Source: Apostichopus japonicus (Eukaryota; Echinodermata; Holothuroidea; Aspidochirotida; Stichopodidae). From it: a stretch of DNA of 64,000 nt. Positions 53,148 to 64,000 of this stretch are shown one piece after another (position 1 is the first letter of the stretch; every line of letters starts with the position of its first letter). Under the pieces are notes generated by a model. The model saw only the letters and a program-made list of their open reading frames with translations. It did no database searches and was not told the DNA's origin. The position numbers and the translations under genes were made by a program. The stretch covers positions 7,296,501 to 7,360,500 of the forward strand of contig NC_092571.1 of assembly GCF_037975245.1 (NCBI RefSeq). Reading direction: 5' to 3'.

Positions 53148-53205
53148 CGACTGTTCTGTGGAAGCTTCTTGACGAACTTAAGTTTCTTTCCATCTGTATG
53201 TGCTC
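53148..53205 (-). pseudogene. Duplicated second exon, decayed copy
   Basis: Same exon as 54149-54207, but one base shorter near its start, and the donor changed to GTTTGT. The conserved DGKKLKFVKKLP reading is shifted out of phase. If spliced after the intact copy it stops within ten codons. Probably a dead exon duplicate. Confidence 0.6.
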
Positions 53206-54148
53206 CTGGAAAGAGATGCAGAGTTTTATAGTAAATTCTGGTCTAATTTGTGAGATAAAAACATAGTATTTGAATACACCATTACAAAAAAAGTGCAGTT
53301 TTACCCTACAGATATCAGTGCACAGTACAAAAAGTTTCATAGCATGTTTCATTTTATGTACATGTATATCTATTTCCAATATAAGTGTCATTTCCTACTT
53401 TAAATTAACAACTTTTCCAAAATAGCAACTAGGTTATGCAAGCAGCAATTCTGAAAACCAGTTCGATTCTATGTCTCCCTTATTTACCTAGCCTAATTTT
53501 CTTACATATACTGGGATTTGTACAGCACCAGTACAATATATTCCTATGTCTCTCAAATATATCAAGTTATCGCATACATATGTTACATGTGTTATATAGA
53601 AAATGCCAAATGTAAGCAATGTTCCAAAAGAAATTGAAATCAGGTTGATGAAGTGTGCAGCAAGTGTAATCTGCCAAAGTTTCCAGACATACAGTAACGA
53701 AACTGTTAGAGAAATCTGACTATATCTACATGACAGCTAACTTCCACTAGATATTGAACATCTCAATATACTGCTTTGATTGCATGTCTACAAATTTTGA
53801 CTTTTGGAAGTGAGTGTACATTAATATTGCAGATTGTACAGTAAGATGACATAGTTCAGGTTAAGCAATCTGGCCAGATACCTTGACTAGAACTAAGTTA
53901 GCAAGAGCATTGAACAGTAGCCATAATTTTAATTGATGCTTCCCCTCCCACCAGCCCCCCCCCCCCTCCCCCCCGCTATTAATCATTAATGACCTATTGT
54001 CCTCCTACCACAGAAGCCGTGGTCTTTTCAAAGAAGATAACTGCTGGTCACACTGATTGACGGTCTTTAATTTGTAACATACTTACATGTCATGAATATC
54101 TTCTGTACATTTTAAAGTGTCCTTACAAATAATGTATTTCATACATAC

Positions 54149-54207
54149 CGACTGTTCCGTGGAAGCTTCTTGACGAACTTAAGTTTCTTTCCATCTGTGT
54201 CATGCTC
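54149..54207 (-). CDS. Secreted-protein gene, second exon, intact copy
   Basis: Acceptor CATCCCTTTCCAG, 59 bp, donor GTATGT. In phase 0 it reads EHDTDGKKLKFVKKLPRNS. It continues the signal-peptide exon at 55222-55287 in phase. Lysine-rich and hydrophilic; no family recognised. Confidence 0.5.
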
Positions 54208-55221
54208 CTGGAAAGGGATGCAGAGTTTGAGATAAAAACTTAGTATTTGAATACACCATTACAAAATAGTGCAGTTTTACCTTACAGATATCAGTGCACA
54301 GTACACAAAGTTCCATAACAATGTTTCATTTAAATGAACCTGTAGATATATATTCCACTAGATATGTGAACATCTCAAAATATCGGTGTGATTGCATGTC
54401 TACAAAATGTGCCTTTTGGAAGTGAGTGTACATAAATACTGTAGGTTGTACAGTCAAACGACACAGTTCAGTTTGGACAATCTGGCCAGAAACCTTAACT
54501 ACTACTCAGTTTAGCAAGAGCACTGCACAGTAGTCCTGTATATACATTAATGTACACTATGGTTAATTCCACTCCTTCATATGTATATATCTATGTTTAA
54601 TACTTACATTCGAAATGTATGCTGATATCAGTGCAGTTTCATTACAATGGTCCATTTCAATGAATATCAAAAGCTCCACTATAAGTATTATTGTCTAGCT
54701 AAATGATCTCCCAAGTATATGTAATTATCACAGACATATAAATGCATTAATGTTATATATAAATTCCAGACAAACAGTAAAGAAACGGATTCAGCTTTGT
54801 CACTATATTAAATGTGGCAGGAAAATTTCACTAGCTATTGAACATCTCAATATTTTGCGTCGATTTCACGTCTACCAAATGTACCTCACAATAATTGTCT
54901 GTCCCAATGAAACATCTCTGTTAAGGAGCTTCATTCTGCCATTGTTTATTAATATAGCTTGGAGCTCCAGAATTTCTTTGGAGACTGTTAACATTCGCAG
55001 TTAGTCCATACGTAAACGTGAAACTATGTGGCTTTTGTTAACCTAATTACCCTCTACATTCCTGTTCTGTTATACCTCTGCATCGTCTTAGAATGGACTC
55101 TTCTTTCAATGTATTCATTAACTATGAAACAATTGTACATGTTTGCATACCATTTCGTATGCAATGTAATGTCTTCTACTATAGTATAGGCTTCGATGCC
55201 TTTCCGTTGGTTCTGTGTTAC

Positions 55222-55287
55222 CTGAGTGCAGAACGTGTACACGACAGTCAGTGCAGACAACAAGAAAGAAACAAAAACCTCAGACAT
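55222..55287 (-). CDS. Secreted-protein gene, signal peptide exon
   Basis: Reads MSEVFVSFLLSALTVVYTFC, then TQ and a GTAACA donor in phase 0. The hydrophobic core and the Cys near the cleavage site fit a secretion signal. A phase-0 exon follows at 54149-54207. The mature protein is not recognised; later exons would lie beyond the giant CTAT tract or outside the window. Confidence 0.5.
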
Positions 55288-55365
55288 AACAAAAGAGTTT
55301 TATAGCTCACCCATTCTTTAATATCCCAAACGAAAGCATGGCCAGGTTAGTGAAACAACATCATG

Positions 55366-57000
55366 CGGTCAAGCGTCACCGAATTAAAAATACTCAAACA
55401 CAAAAACGAGTAAAACAACACGAGCTATATAAATATACAGGCTTCTCGAATCAAGCGCCCTCAGTTAAAGTTATTTTAGAATGGTAACAATTGCCCAAAA
55501 TTAATAATGACATGTCACTTCGCAGTAGTTGAAATTTACTTGTTTCTCGCGGTTTTTAATAGAAAGTTAAGTATTGTGTTTCATGATATATGAGAGATTT
55601 CACGTGAAAATACATGCTGTGTAAACCCCGTTTAATTAATGAACGCGCCGAATGTAGTATGAATTGTGATGTAACCCGAATCGCTTTTTAAGTGAGTTAA
55701 ACATATTATATGCCGGATAATCTGTTATTTGTTAATGTGTGTCATCTAAGATTTCAAAAATTTCTAGAAAATGTAGTGAAGAAACCTTTGCATATAATCT
55801 AATTAACCATGATGCTAAAAGTTTTATTTATGAAGCTACTTTTGTGGTAACTACGAACAGTAATTTGTTACGTGACTAAAGTATAAAGGTACTGGTAGGT
55901 TACGGTTTGTATGCTAATGGGTGTATGGTCATAGAGAGGGAGGAAATGGCGGAGAATGGGGGTGAACCCTGACCTTCGCCATGACTCTCGCCATGACCCT
56001 CGAAGACGAGAGGAGGACGACGACGAGAGGGCGACGACGACGAGAGGAGGACGACGACGAGAGGACGACGACGAGAGGGACGACGATGAGAGGACGATGA
56101 GAGGACGACGATGACAATAAGGAGAGGGACAAAGACGAGGACGCCGATAACGAGACGACGACGTCGAGAGAACGACGAGGTCAAGCGGTCAAGCGTCACC
56201 GAATTAAAAATACTCAAACACAAAAACGAGTAAAACAACACGAGCTATATAAATATACAGGCTTCTCGAATCAAGCGCCCACAGTTTTTTATATCACCAT
56301 GATCAAGTCTTAGTAAGTTATTTTGCATAGTATTATTTTACTGTCACAGCAACGCAAGTATGAATCAACCAATCACATACAACGTTAGAAGGGCAAAATT
56401 AGCTCGACGCCTGCATTTCTATGTCTATGAGCTAGGTTAGAATGAAAGTTATTTTAGAATGGTAACAATTGCCCAAAATTAAATAATGACATGTCACTTC
56501 GCAGTAGTTGAAATTTACTTGTTTCTCGCGGTTTTTAATAGAAAGTTAAGTATTGTGTTTCATGATATATGAGAGATTTCACGTGAAAATACATGCTGTG
56601 TAAACCCCGTTTAATTAATGAACGCGCCGAATGTAGTATGAATTGTGATGTAACCCGAATCGCTTTTTAAGTGAGTTAAACATATTATATGCCGGATAAT
56701 CTGTTATTTGTTAATGTGTGTCATCTAAGATTTCAAAAATTTCTAGAAAATGTAGTGAAGAAACCTTTGCATATAATCTAATTAACCATGATGCTAAAAG
56801 TTTTATTTATGAAGCTACTTTTGTGGTAACTACGAACAGTAATTTGTTACGTGACTAAAGTATAAAGGTACTGGTAGGTTACGGTTTGTATGCTAATGGG
56901 TGTATGGTCATAGAGAGGGAGGAAATGGCGGAGAATGGGGGTGAACCCTGACCTTCGCCATGACTCTCGCCATGACCCTCGAAGACGAGAGGAGGACGAC
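55366..57000. repeat. Tandem duplication, 0.8-1.0 kb units
   Basis: GCGGTCAAGCGTCACCGAATT occurs near 55368 and 56187. A nearly identical block runs from 55476 (AAAGTTATTTTAGAATGG) to about 56040 and again from 56446 to about 57010. The second unit has an extra roughly 165 bp at 56281-56445. High identity indicates a recent event. Confidence 0.9.
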
Positions 57001-57425
57001 GACGAGAGGGCGACGACGACGAGAGGAGGACGACGACGAGAGGACGACGACGAGAGGGACGACGATGAGAGGACGATGATGAGAGGACGATGAGAGGACG
57101 ACGATGACAATAAGGAGAGGGACAAAGACGAGGACGCCGATAACGAGACGACGACGTCGAGAGAACGACGAGGACAACGACGAGAGGACGACGGGATGAG
57201 AGGGACAAAGGCGAGAAGACGAAGACCACGACGAGAGGACGCCGACGATGAGAGGACGTCGACACCAAGGACGCCGACACCGAGGACGCCGACAACAAGA
57301 GAGGACAAAGACGACGACGACGAGAGGGCTACGACGACGAGAGGGACGACGATGAGATGACAACGATGACGACAAGGAGAGGGACAAAGACGACGACGAC
57401 GAGAGGGCTACGACGACGACGAGCG
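55985..57425. repeat. GAC/GAG-rich purine-skewed tracts
   Basis: Two tracts (about 55985-56180 and 56985-57425) built from GACGACGACGAGAGG-like units, with almost no T on the plus strand. Frames are open on both strands (Ser/Arg-rich on minus), but composition alone explains them. The second tract is longer and holds extra local duplications. Confidence 0.85.
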
Positions 57426-58879
57426 GACTCAAGCTTGTTTCGTGAATTTTCAATCGTCAGGTGCTAGTGTGCGACTGTTTCAAAGTGTGTTATTTGTATT
57501 TTTTGTGTTAGTGCGTTTGGTATGCAGCAAGTATTTTCTTGAATGACTGGAATGCGACACCAATTCAGAGGGGTTGTTTAAAGCTGATTGAAAGGGTCTA
57601 TAGATGAGGAAATATTTTCGCCGTAGGCATAGATTGCAACGTTTTGTGGTGTTGCTGTATATATATATATATGGTTTGGCGTGCTTCACTAGTTTCCATT
57701 AAATATCAAAATTGATTTGTCTGTCCTTGAGTAACCAGATCTGTTTGCTAAGTTCAGTTTCGTTCCTTTTGTGGTGTGTGAATGAGCTTTTGTGGTTGTT
57801 TTTTACCGTCTCGTTAATTCAGTAGCACAAAGCCCAACGTATATGTTTGTGTATCACCGATGTCTTGTGCTGTGATACTTGCCCATGTATATAGTAACGG
57901 TAATGAGTTCAAAATCCAGAACAGTGAAAAACGTTCAGCCTCCACCGGAATTGGAAACCGGCCTCCCGATTTTATATGCTGGCACCCTAACCAACTAGCA
58001 CATGGAACTGATTGTATGGCCAGTGGTTTCAAATCAGTGAAGGACGTAGTCATTACATTGTACGCTTTTATATACACATAGGAAACACATTTGTATATAC
58101 TTATACATATATATGTGTAAATTAAAGTCAAAGATGTCAAGAATTTGATTCACTTCGTCCACAAAACGTCGTCTCTCTATATCAATAGGGTTGTGACCTT
58201 TAATGAGATTTAACAGGGTTTATCAAACATCACAAAACTCGGACCTTCCTTTATGTCCACGGAACGTCTGGTCATATTAGTATTCATGAGTAAGGGTTTG
58301 GGGAGAACCTTCACACTGGTATTGGACTTTATGTAAACAATTAGCAACTTACGAAGACGAACCATATCTTGCAATCTTCACGGAATTAATATTAAAGTAA
58401 ATTTCATCATCCGTTATATTGTTGGCTAACCTTTCTTCCAGACAGATTGGTGGGTCATTGTGTATCCCTAGATTAGCAATCAATATCCCTTCGTCCACTT
58501 CCCAAACTCTAGGTTTCTATTTTGAGAGAATCACACTCAAAGAATGGTAATTTATATGTGATGTGTTTGCTTAAGTATTTTTTACTTCACATTTCGACCG
58601 TGACATCGGGCAGATTTACTCGGCACAAATGTTGCGACATTGACCTAAAATAAAAACTCCCACATTGAACTTAAAAGTTAAACCAAGGAGTTGTTATGGA
58701 TCCATGACATCTACCTGGTTACATCGAGGTACATAGAGACCTCAATAGCACCAACTTAGAATGATTGTAACTCTTTCTTACTAAAAATGCATGGTGACAT
58801 CTTTGCCCCAAGTACAAAGATGGTTAGACCACTGTAAATTGCCACATGAAATTTGTTTAATATTCCTTTGCTAGGTTAG
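57426..58879. other. Intergenic sequence with one SINE
   Basis: Apart from the SINE near 57.9 kb and a short TA run (57658-57672), no exon or bounded element was seen. Confidence 0.4.
57936..58015 (-). repeat. tRNA-derived SINE
   Basis: On the minus strand TAGTTGGTTAGGGTGCC is an A box, and about 30 bases later GGTTTCCAATTCC fits a degenerate B box (consensus GGTTCGAATCC). Spacing fits a tRNA-derived pol III promoter, but the arms do not fold as a tRNA. Shares GGTTAGGGTG and ATATAAA with the head at 36151. Confidence 0.65.
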
Positions 58880-59086
58880 TTAGTTAGTTAGGTAAGAATA
58901 CATTTGCAAATCACACGTAGTACTCATGTACTCCGCATTGCGTCGGCGATTCTCGTCGATCAATAAATTAGCTTTATTTGCGGTTAAGTATAATCTGTAA
59001 ACTCCAACGGTCAAAGTACCGTTACAAAATGATTTATCGCATTCATACAAATCGCCAATGGCAAAATAGAAAAGCCGTAGTTCATT
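58880..59086 (-). CDS. Isolated exon like the membrane-proximal region of receptor tyrosine phosphatases
   Basis: Acceptor CTGAATTTGCAG, then an open reading NELRLFYFAIGDLYECD, FCNGTLTVGVYRLYLTA, IDENRRRNAEY. The spacing of CNGxL, YRxxLxA, a DE pair and EY resembles the last extracellular segment of R2B/R3 receptor tyrosine phosphatases. No clear donor; possibilities are GTGTGA or GTATTC near its end. No neighbouring exon was found, so it may be a fragment or the start of a gene with very long introns. Confidence 0.4.
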   Translation of the reverse strand, partial: NELRLFYFAIGDLYECDKSFCNGTLTVGVYRLYLTANKANLLIDENRRRNAEYMSTTCDLQMYSYLTN

Positions 59087-61171
59087 CTGCAAATTCAGTT
59101 GTTAAGGCAAGACGTATATACCAATAGCACAAGAGGAGAGAAATATCGGGGACTCAGAGAAGGCAAAAAAAAAATTATGTTTATTGTATTGGCCCCGACT
59201 ATATGAATACATTGAGTCCCATGCACAAGTATCATATTTAGTTTTTATTCTGATTTAATTTTAGTGTCAATTGAAATTGAAAAAGTTTGTAGATCATGAT
59301 GTCAATGTTTTATACAGTGTTGTGAAGACGGTTAAGCGTCTCGGGTGGACATCTAACTTCACGGCAGGGGGGTAAGGGCCGAGGGGGGGGGACGTGTTTC
59401 CCCCACACTTTTTTTCAAAATAGCAATATGCCCTCATGGCAAATAAAATGTGCCCCTTCAATGAAGAACTTTTGGATATCTTAAGCCTTTGTTAATTCTA
59501 AATAGAGTCACGTGCACCATAATAGTATTGATAGCATACTAACACATATATATATATTTAAGTGATATGGCTGGCGTGTATCGGTTTATAGCATAACGAG
59601 TGGTGTTTGTGGAATGATAAAGTGCCCTTCTGTTGTTCTACCCTCCCCCCCCCCCCATTTTTGGAAGCTTCCTACCACCCTGCTTCACGGACAGTGATTA
59701 TAATTTTCCCACGTCTCCAGCAGCATATACTATATTTCGAAAGGCAGTCGCTTCTTTCAGATATTTTCTCCTACATGTTGCCTTACAGTTTTAATTAGTT
59801 ATGGAATCAATAGTACTACGCAGTATCAATGCACTGCTCAGCTGTTTCAATCGTCTCCGAAAGACCGTGCAATAAAAGCTAGTCAACGTTTTTGTGTTAC
59901 ATTTGTACAGCACTTTGTAGAATAAATTATATATAAAGTTATTTAAAAACTGGCTGCATTTTTCACAAAAATATTTGGTACTTTGAATAATTGTATAGCC
60001 AAAAATTCACCCAACTGATTATACGCATTCAAGCAGAACGTTACACCTCAATAGTCTCAAAAACAAAACCGCCAACGTAAGCATTTTGTAATTCTGTAAA
60101 GGAAAATCGTAAATATAGTTAAACTTGAGGATAACAAACAGGTTTTGATCGCAGATTGAACACTGCGACTCGATTTTGAGGAAACAAACAAAATACCTTT
60201 AACGTTTTGGCGAAGTTTCGATTAACCCCCACTATGGATTATAATTGGGTAGCAACACGTATTTTGCTTGTGACAACTTCAACCATTCCCATTTGTTTTG
60301 TAAAAAAACATTGCGGATAGACTCATTCATTTCTCCCCCACACACTATCGTATTGAGTTGTAAGTTGCAAAAAGCTGTTAGGATTAGATGTTTCTCTTCA
60401 AAATGAATGCGTTTCTTTCACGTCAGAAAGAAGAAAGTCTCTTGTTACTTTTAGTTGACAAAAGGTCACAAATTGTTGGTTGTCTTTACATTGGTTTTAA
60501 TGTCTTAAGTAGAAACTAATTAGTTACGTCTGATAGCATTACAATTTGTTAATCAGCTTTATGCGACCACGGTAATTGACTCCATCGTTATTTTGCCTAC
60601 ACTTTGAAGCTTTGATACTACTAATTAAGTGTAAGTAACCCGGATAAGGTAGGACACATATGGTTCTGGTCAATAAAAGGACTTGTTAGAGCGAAATCGT
60701 TCGAAATATAACTGCTATTAAACTGATAACAGAGAAAATATTACTTGGCATGGTTTTCTATTAAAGTAAGCTATATTTATTAATAGTGACCCAACCGGAC
60801 ACTAAATCCTTAGATTTAGAGTCTACAGTCTCAATTCCGCAATAATCGAACTGGAGTAAAACTAACATTTGCATAATCCTTCAACACACCTATCTGTCAT
60901 CGTCTTCTGGAATGGGGGGGGGGGCGTATTAGTAAATTGAAAGAGGAGGGATTGAAACTGGTTTTCAAATGGAGAGAAACAGAGGGCGCATATGATAATG
61001 TCGTGTGTCTTGTGTCAATGAAAGTGAAAGTGAAACGCAAGTATACAATGATTGATAACAGGATGTCAAACTTTCGGTGATTTATTCAATCTTCCTCAAC
61101 CAAAATAAATTTGGACTCAAGATAAATAACTTGCATGTGGTGATAAGTAACAGTTATTCTATTGTACGTTG

Positions 61172-61214
<43 letters not shown>

Positions 61215-61607
61215 ATATATTTAAATATATACCTATTTCTGAGTGAGGGAAGTTAAATTAATGAAAAGATACATACGGAAAACTCTAACACTCTTTTATA
61301 TATTGTACCAATGAAAATGGCGTACTTTGAAAGAAATTAACTTATGCAACGGATCGTAAGTAATAGGTTATATGCAAATGGTTGCAATCTTTACTAGGGA
61401 TTAATTAAGCCTAAAGTAGTACGCCAATCTTGAGGTGGTAATTTCCCTGGCAGGGAGAAAAAGCAAAGTTTATGTCACACGCTTAACCAATTGAAAGTAA
61501 AAAAACCCATGTTGAAGAGTATTGTTTCCAGCATTTTGACTATACTGTGTTGTGTTGGACAATGATCAGTATTTCGAACATCATCTGTTGGATATCATGA
61601 ACTTTCT
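59087..61607. other. Intergenic sequence, nothing recognised
   Basis: AT-rich with G or C runs (59379-59389, 59645-59656, 60915-60924) and a TA/TG microsatellite at 61171-61216. A minus-strand AATAAA at 61081-61086 might serve the B-box gene upstream of it. Confidence 0.4.
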
Positions 61608-63091
61608 TTACGGTGGAAGTCTGAAGTTGACTACGTCACCATTAGAAAAGCAAATAAGCGCCTTTTCTCGATATCGGCATACTCCAACAGGTACACTACC
61701 AGAAGGACACTGCCCTTCCCAACACGAAGTGAAAGTTCCTTCTTCATCCATATCGAACGTACCGACGTTGAGAGAGATAGGTTGGTCTGTTGCAGCGATG
61801 GTTTGCCATATTAGCAACCACTTCTTACTGCTCGAGTAAACGACAAGGGGCTGCATACCTTTGGGATGAATTAAGCTCTTCACTTTCTTCAAACGAATCG
61901 GATTTGGAGAAAAAATCCTGCTGGCTTGATCATTTTTAAGCAGCGTCACTGTTTGGGTTTGAGAATCGATCACTATAAACATTGCTTCTCTGTAGGCAAT
62001 GTCAAGAAAGCCGCTTACACAATTGCCAAGCTCACCACCACAGTCCAATGTGCGACGGGGCTTAGTTTCATCAATCTGGTATTCATACAGCATGTGGCAG
62101 TTACTAAACGAGACCAGGTATTCACTGCAACATTCATCGTATGGCCGATGGGCATTAATTCCTATGATATGTGAGTCATCTCGTGGACATTCAATATTGA
62201 TTGTTTTGTGCGATTTGACTCCTTCTTGAGGTTGTCCAGCACAGTTCATTTTGCTCATTATCAACTCAATCATGATTATCTTCTTTCCCGACGCCATTAG
62301 CATATACTTGCGTCCGTCTATGGGTATGCATCGGTGCGACATGACCAGCTTGGTGGAGGAACTGTCCGTTATTGAATAGTCCCAAAAAAATGTGTCCAAT
62401 TGTTTGGGATCAGTGCAAATCAAGCGGATACGGCCATAACTTTGTCTTTCGTCGAATACACGAACAAATTGGTCAGGAGCTTGTCGTATCCAGTTAGCAC
62501 CCACAGCCCAACCTTTTATCATTCTACCAATGGTGAAAGATGATGCTTCCGATGTCGAAATGAATAATAGTTTCTTGTATTCTGCAGAAACTGTGGGTTC
62601 TTCGGTCAAACTGTTAATTCTTTGTTTTAAACTGTTCAAAGTATTCCATACCTCGGAGCTTTTTCCGGCATAAACATAAATCGAATCAAGTTTTTCCTTG
62701 AGATCGACTGCCTTGCCTTTCAAAACGTTGCTGGTGCGATCCATTTTGTCTTTCTCTGCCAACCGATGTTGGTCTATCACCCTTAAATTCGCCAACAGAT
62801 CGTTTGTTATCTTCCCACATATCTTGTTGTAACTTTGGACTACTTCCTCCTGTAGTTTATTGTAATAGTTGTCCATGTCTTTACACCTATCGCTTTCTGC
62901 CACGATGTTGTCGATTTGTTTTCCCAATTCTTTTGCGTGACTCTTGTATTCGGAACATTCGATGGTACCATGTCCTTTGTGAGCGTCCGCAAGACATCTT
63001 AGGCATATGCATTCAGCACAGTCTTCACAGAAAAATTCAATGTGATGTGCTTCATGTCTCTTACATAATTCTGTGTAGTCACATGGACCAT
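61608..63091 (-). CDS. B-box and coiled-coil protein, large last exon
   Basis: One exon of about 494 codons after acceptor TTATCTTTGACAG, ending in TAA. It opens with a B-box 2 zinc finger (CKRHEAHHIEFFCEDC, then CICLRC and AHKGH), supplying all expected Cys/His ligands. A helical region of about 120 residues rich in Lys, Glu and Leu follows, then about 300 residues of beta-rich sequence possibly forming a propeller. This is the TRIM-like layout without a visible RING. TRIM family proteins are ubiquitin ligases or scaffolds in innate immunity and development. The exon begins in mid-codon, so an upstream exon supplies the start; it was not found up to 64000 and could encode a RING or be nearly non-coding. 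Confidence 0.85.
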
Positions 63092-64000
63092 CTGTCAAAG
63101 ATAAATCAATGTATGAATCTTAAGCCATTTCATAATTCCATGGATGACTAAAGATTGTGAAATATAACTGCAGACGATAGTATCATAGTAACCATCGAAA
63201 AAAAAGCAACTGCTGGAACAGACTGCAAGGTACGCTTACTAAAACACCAAACTGGGATGATCCCAAAAGGGTGGTTGCTCCCAAGCAAGATTGAACTAAA
63301 GAGGTGCCATTGAAAAGCCATTGAATACCCCTGTATAATAGATTACAGCTATCCCGAATGAAATATAGTAGTGTAAAAGATTCTTTCACTGTTATTTGCA
63401 AAATGAATGGCATATTGATTGTTCAGTTGCATGCCCTGTGGGATATCATGATTAGGCAATCTTGTGTTTGTTTGAAATTCAGGTATTCTTTCATGCTCGT
63501 ATCAAAGCAGGAGCCTTTTCCCTTCGTAGGTTTTAATTTTTGTTGAATTTTGTCTGTTATGACCGGGTCAAGCTTCGCCTTCTACGTTAATTTTATTTTT
63601 ACTCAGTTTTCTTATTTTTCATTGTGTCTGTCCTTACGTCAAATTAAAGCCAGATACGGGGCTTACAGAATCACTTATAAGTGAGGGCATGTATATGGAG
63701 ATTCTTGTTTTGATACATAGCTCCACTCTTATACAACAGTACAGTTATGGGAGTTTTATTTCATTCTCATCATAACATGGGAGGATCAAGTTCATGTCAT
63801 AAAAATCGCAAATGACTCTTTTATTTAATGGGTATTCACATGGCGTTTCCTAGAAAAGCAATACGTCCAATTTGTATCCGTGTATAACGTAACATTCACT
63901 GCCAACTTGCAAATTGTTACTCTGCAAATCCCGTGCAATTATCACAAAACTATTTGTCATTAGGTAAGATATTCAAAGGCAAAACACATAGGCGGATGAA
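63092..64000. other. Sequence upstream of the B-box exon, 5' exon not found
   Basis: No RING-type Cys/His pattern or convincing minus-strand donor was seen, so the missing first exon probably lies beyond the window or is very short. Confidence 0.4.

Larger units (their letters stand above)
52860..54530. repeat. Tandem duplication of about 1 kb carrying an exon
   Basis: Segments near 52870 and 53871 (CCAGATACC, then GAGCA-TG-ACA-TAG) start two units that share GAAGCTTCTTGACGAACTTA and TGACGGTCTTTAATTTGTAA-like stretches. A partial third unit begins near 54486. Each full unit contains one copy of a short minus-strand exon. Confidence 0.8.

Noticed and set aside
56847-57453. Long Ser/Arg/Val-rich minus frames
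   Set aside because: They reflect the GAC/GAG tract; all frames are open and there is no splice or start context.

Overview
The window reads as nuclear DNA of a marine invertebrate, most likely an echinoderm such as a sea cucumber. It is AT-rich with short exons split by GT-AG introns. It carries a receptor of SRCR domains each encoded by one phase 1-1 exon, a B-box protein, CR1/L2-like LINEs, tRNA-derived SINEs and many hAT-type non-autonomous transposons. No species-specific marker was seen, so the organism is inferred. Most of the sequence is repeats, and most long open frames lie in microsatellites or antisense to real exons.

Layout. 1-5.3 kb: a satellite of about 95 bp with higher-order copies. 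5.4-10.3 kb (minus): a small gene encoding a CIDE-N domain in exons too short for ordinary ORF calling; a 1.75-kb hAT element sits in its first intron. 11.2-12.8 kb: a hAT element filled with a 138-bp minisatellite. 15.5-17.45 kb: a 1.9-kb composite transposon whose inverted relative lies at 44.9-47.0 kb. 17.65-18.4 kb: the 3' part of an Ig-superfamily membrane receptor with an in-frame TAG. 18.8-20.2 kb: a third hAT-like element. 21.2-21.6 and 23.1-25.8 kb: decayed LINEs. 27.0-38.7 kb (minus): a full-length receptor model (signal peptide, five SRCR domains, one membrane span, short tail) with all seven exons in phase; a foldback transposon, a hAT element, a LINE tail and a SINE head lie in its introns. 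The tail has an in-frame TAG followed by 81 further sense codons containing a PPxY motif.

42.8-49.6 kb is a mobile-element cluster. It holds a broken DD34E Tc1/mariner transposase, nested hAT-like elements, and a broken Rep gene that combines an HUH endonuclease with a superfamily 3 helicase. Two identical palindromes and a C-rich tract split this Rep gene. 50.1-52.6 kb is a nearly pure (CTAT)n tract of about 2.47 kb. 52.9-55.3 kb (minus) holds a secreted-protein gene fragment with a duplicated exon, one copy broken. 55.3-57.4 kb is a tandem duplication with GAC/GAG-rich tracts. 58.9-59.1 kb holds one exon resembling the membrane-proximal part of receptor tyrosine phosphatases. 61.6-63.1 kb (minus) is a large B-box/coiled-coil exon whose 5' exon was not found.

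If expressed, the host genes suggest innate recognition and cell-death signalling (SRCR, Ig, CIDE-N and B-box proteins), but nothing in the sequence ties them into one pathway. The most distinctive systems are the HUH-SF3 Rep element with its hairpins and the compact CIDE-N gene.
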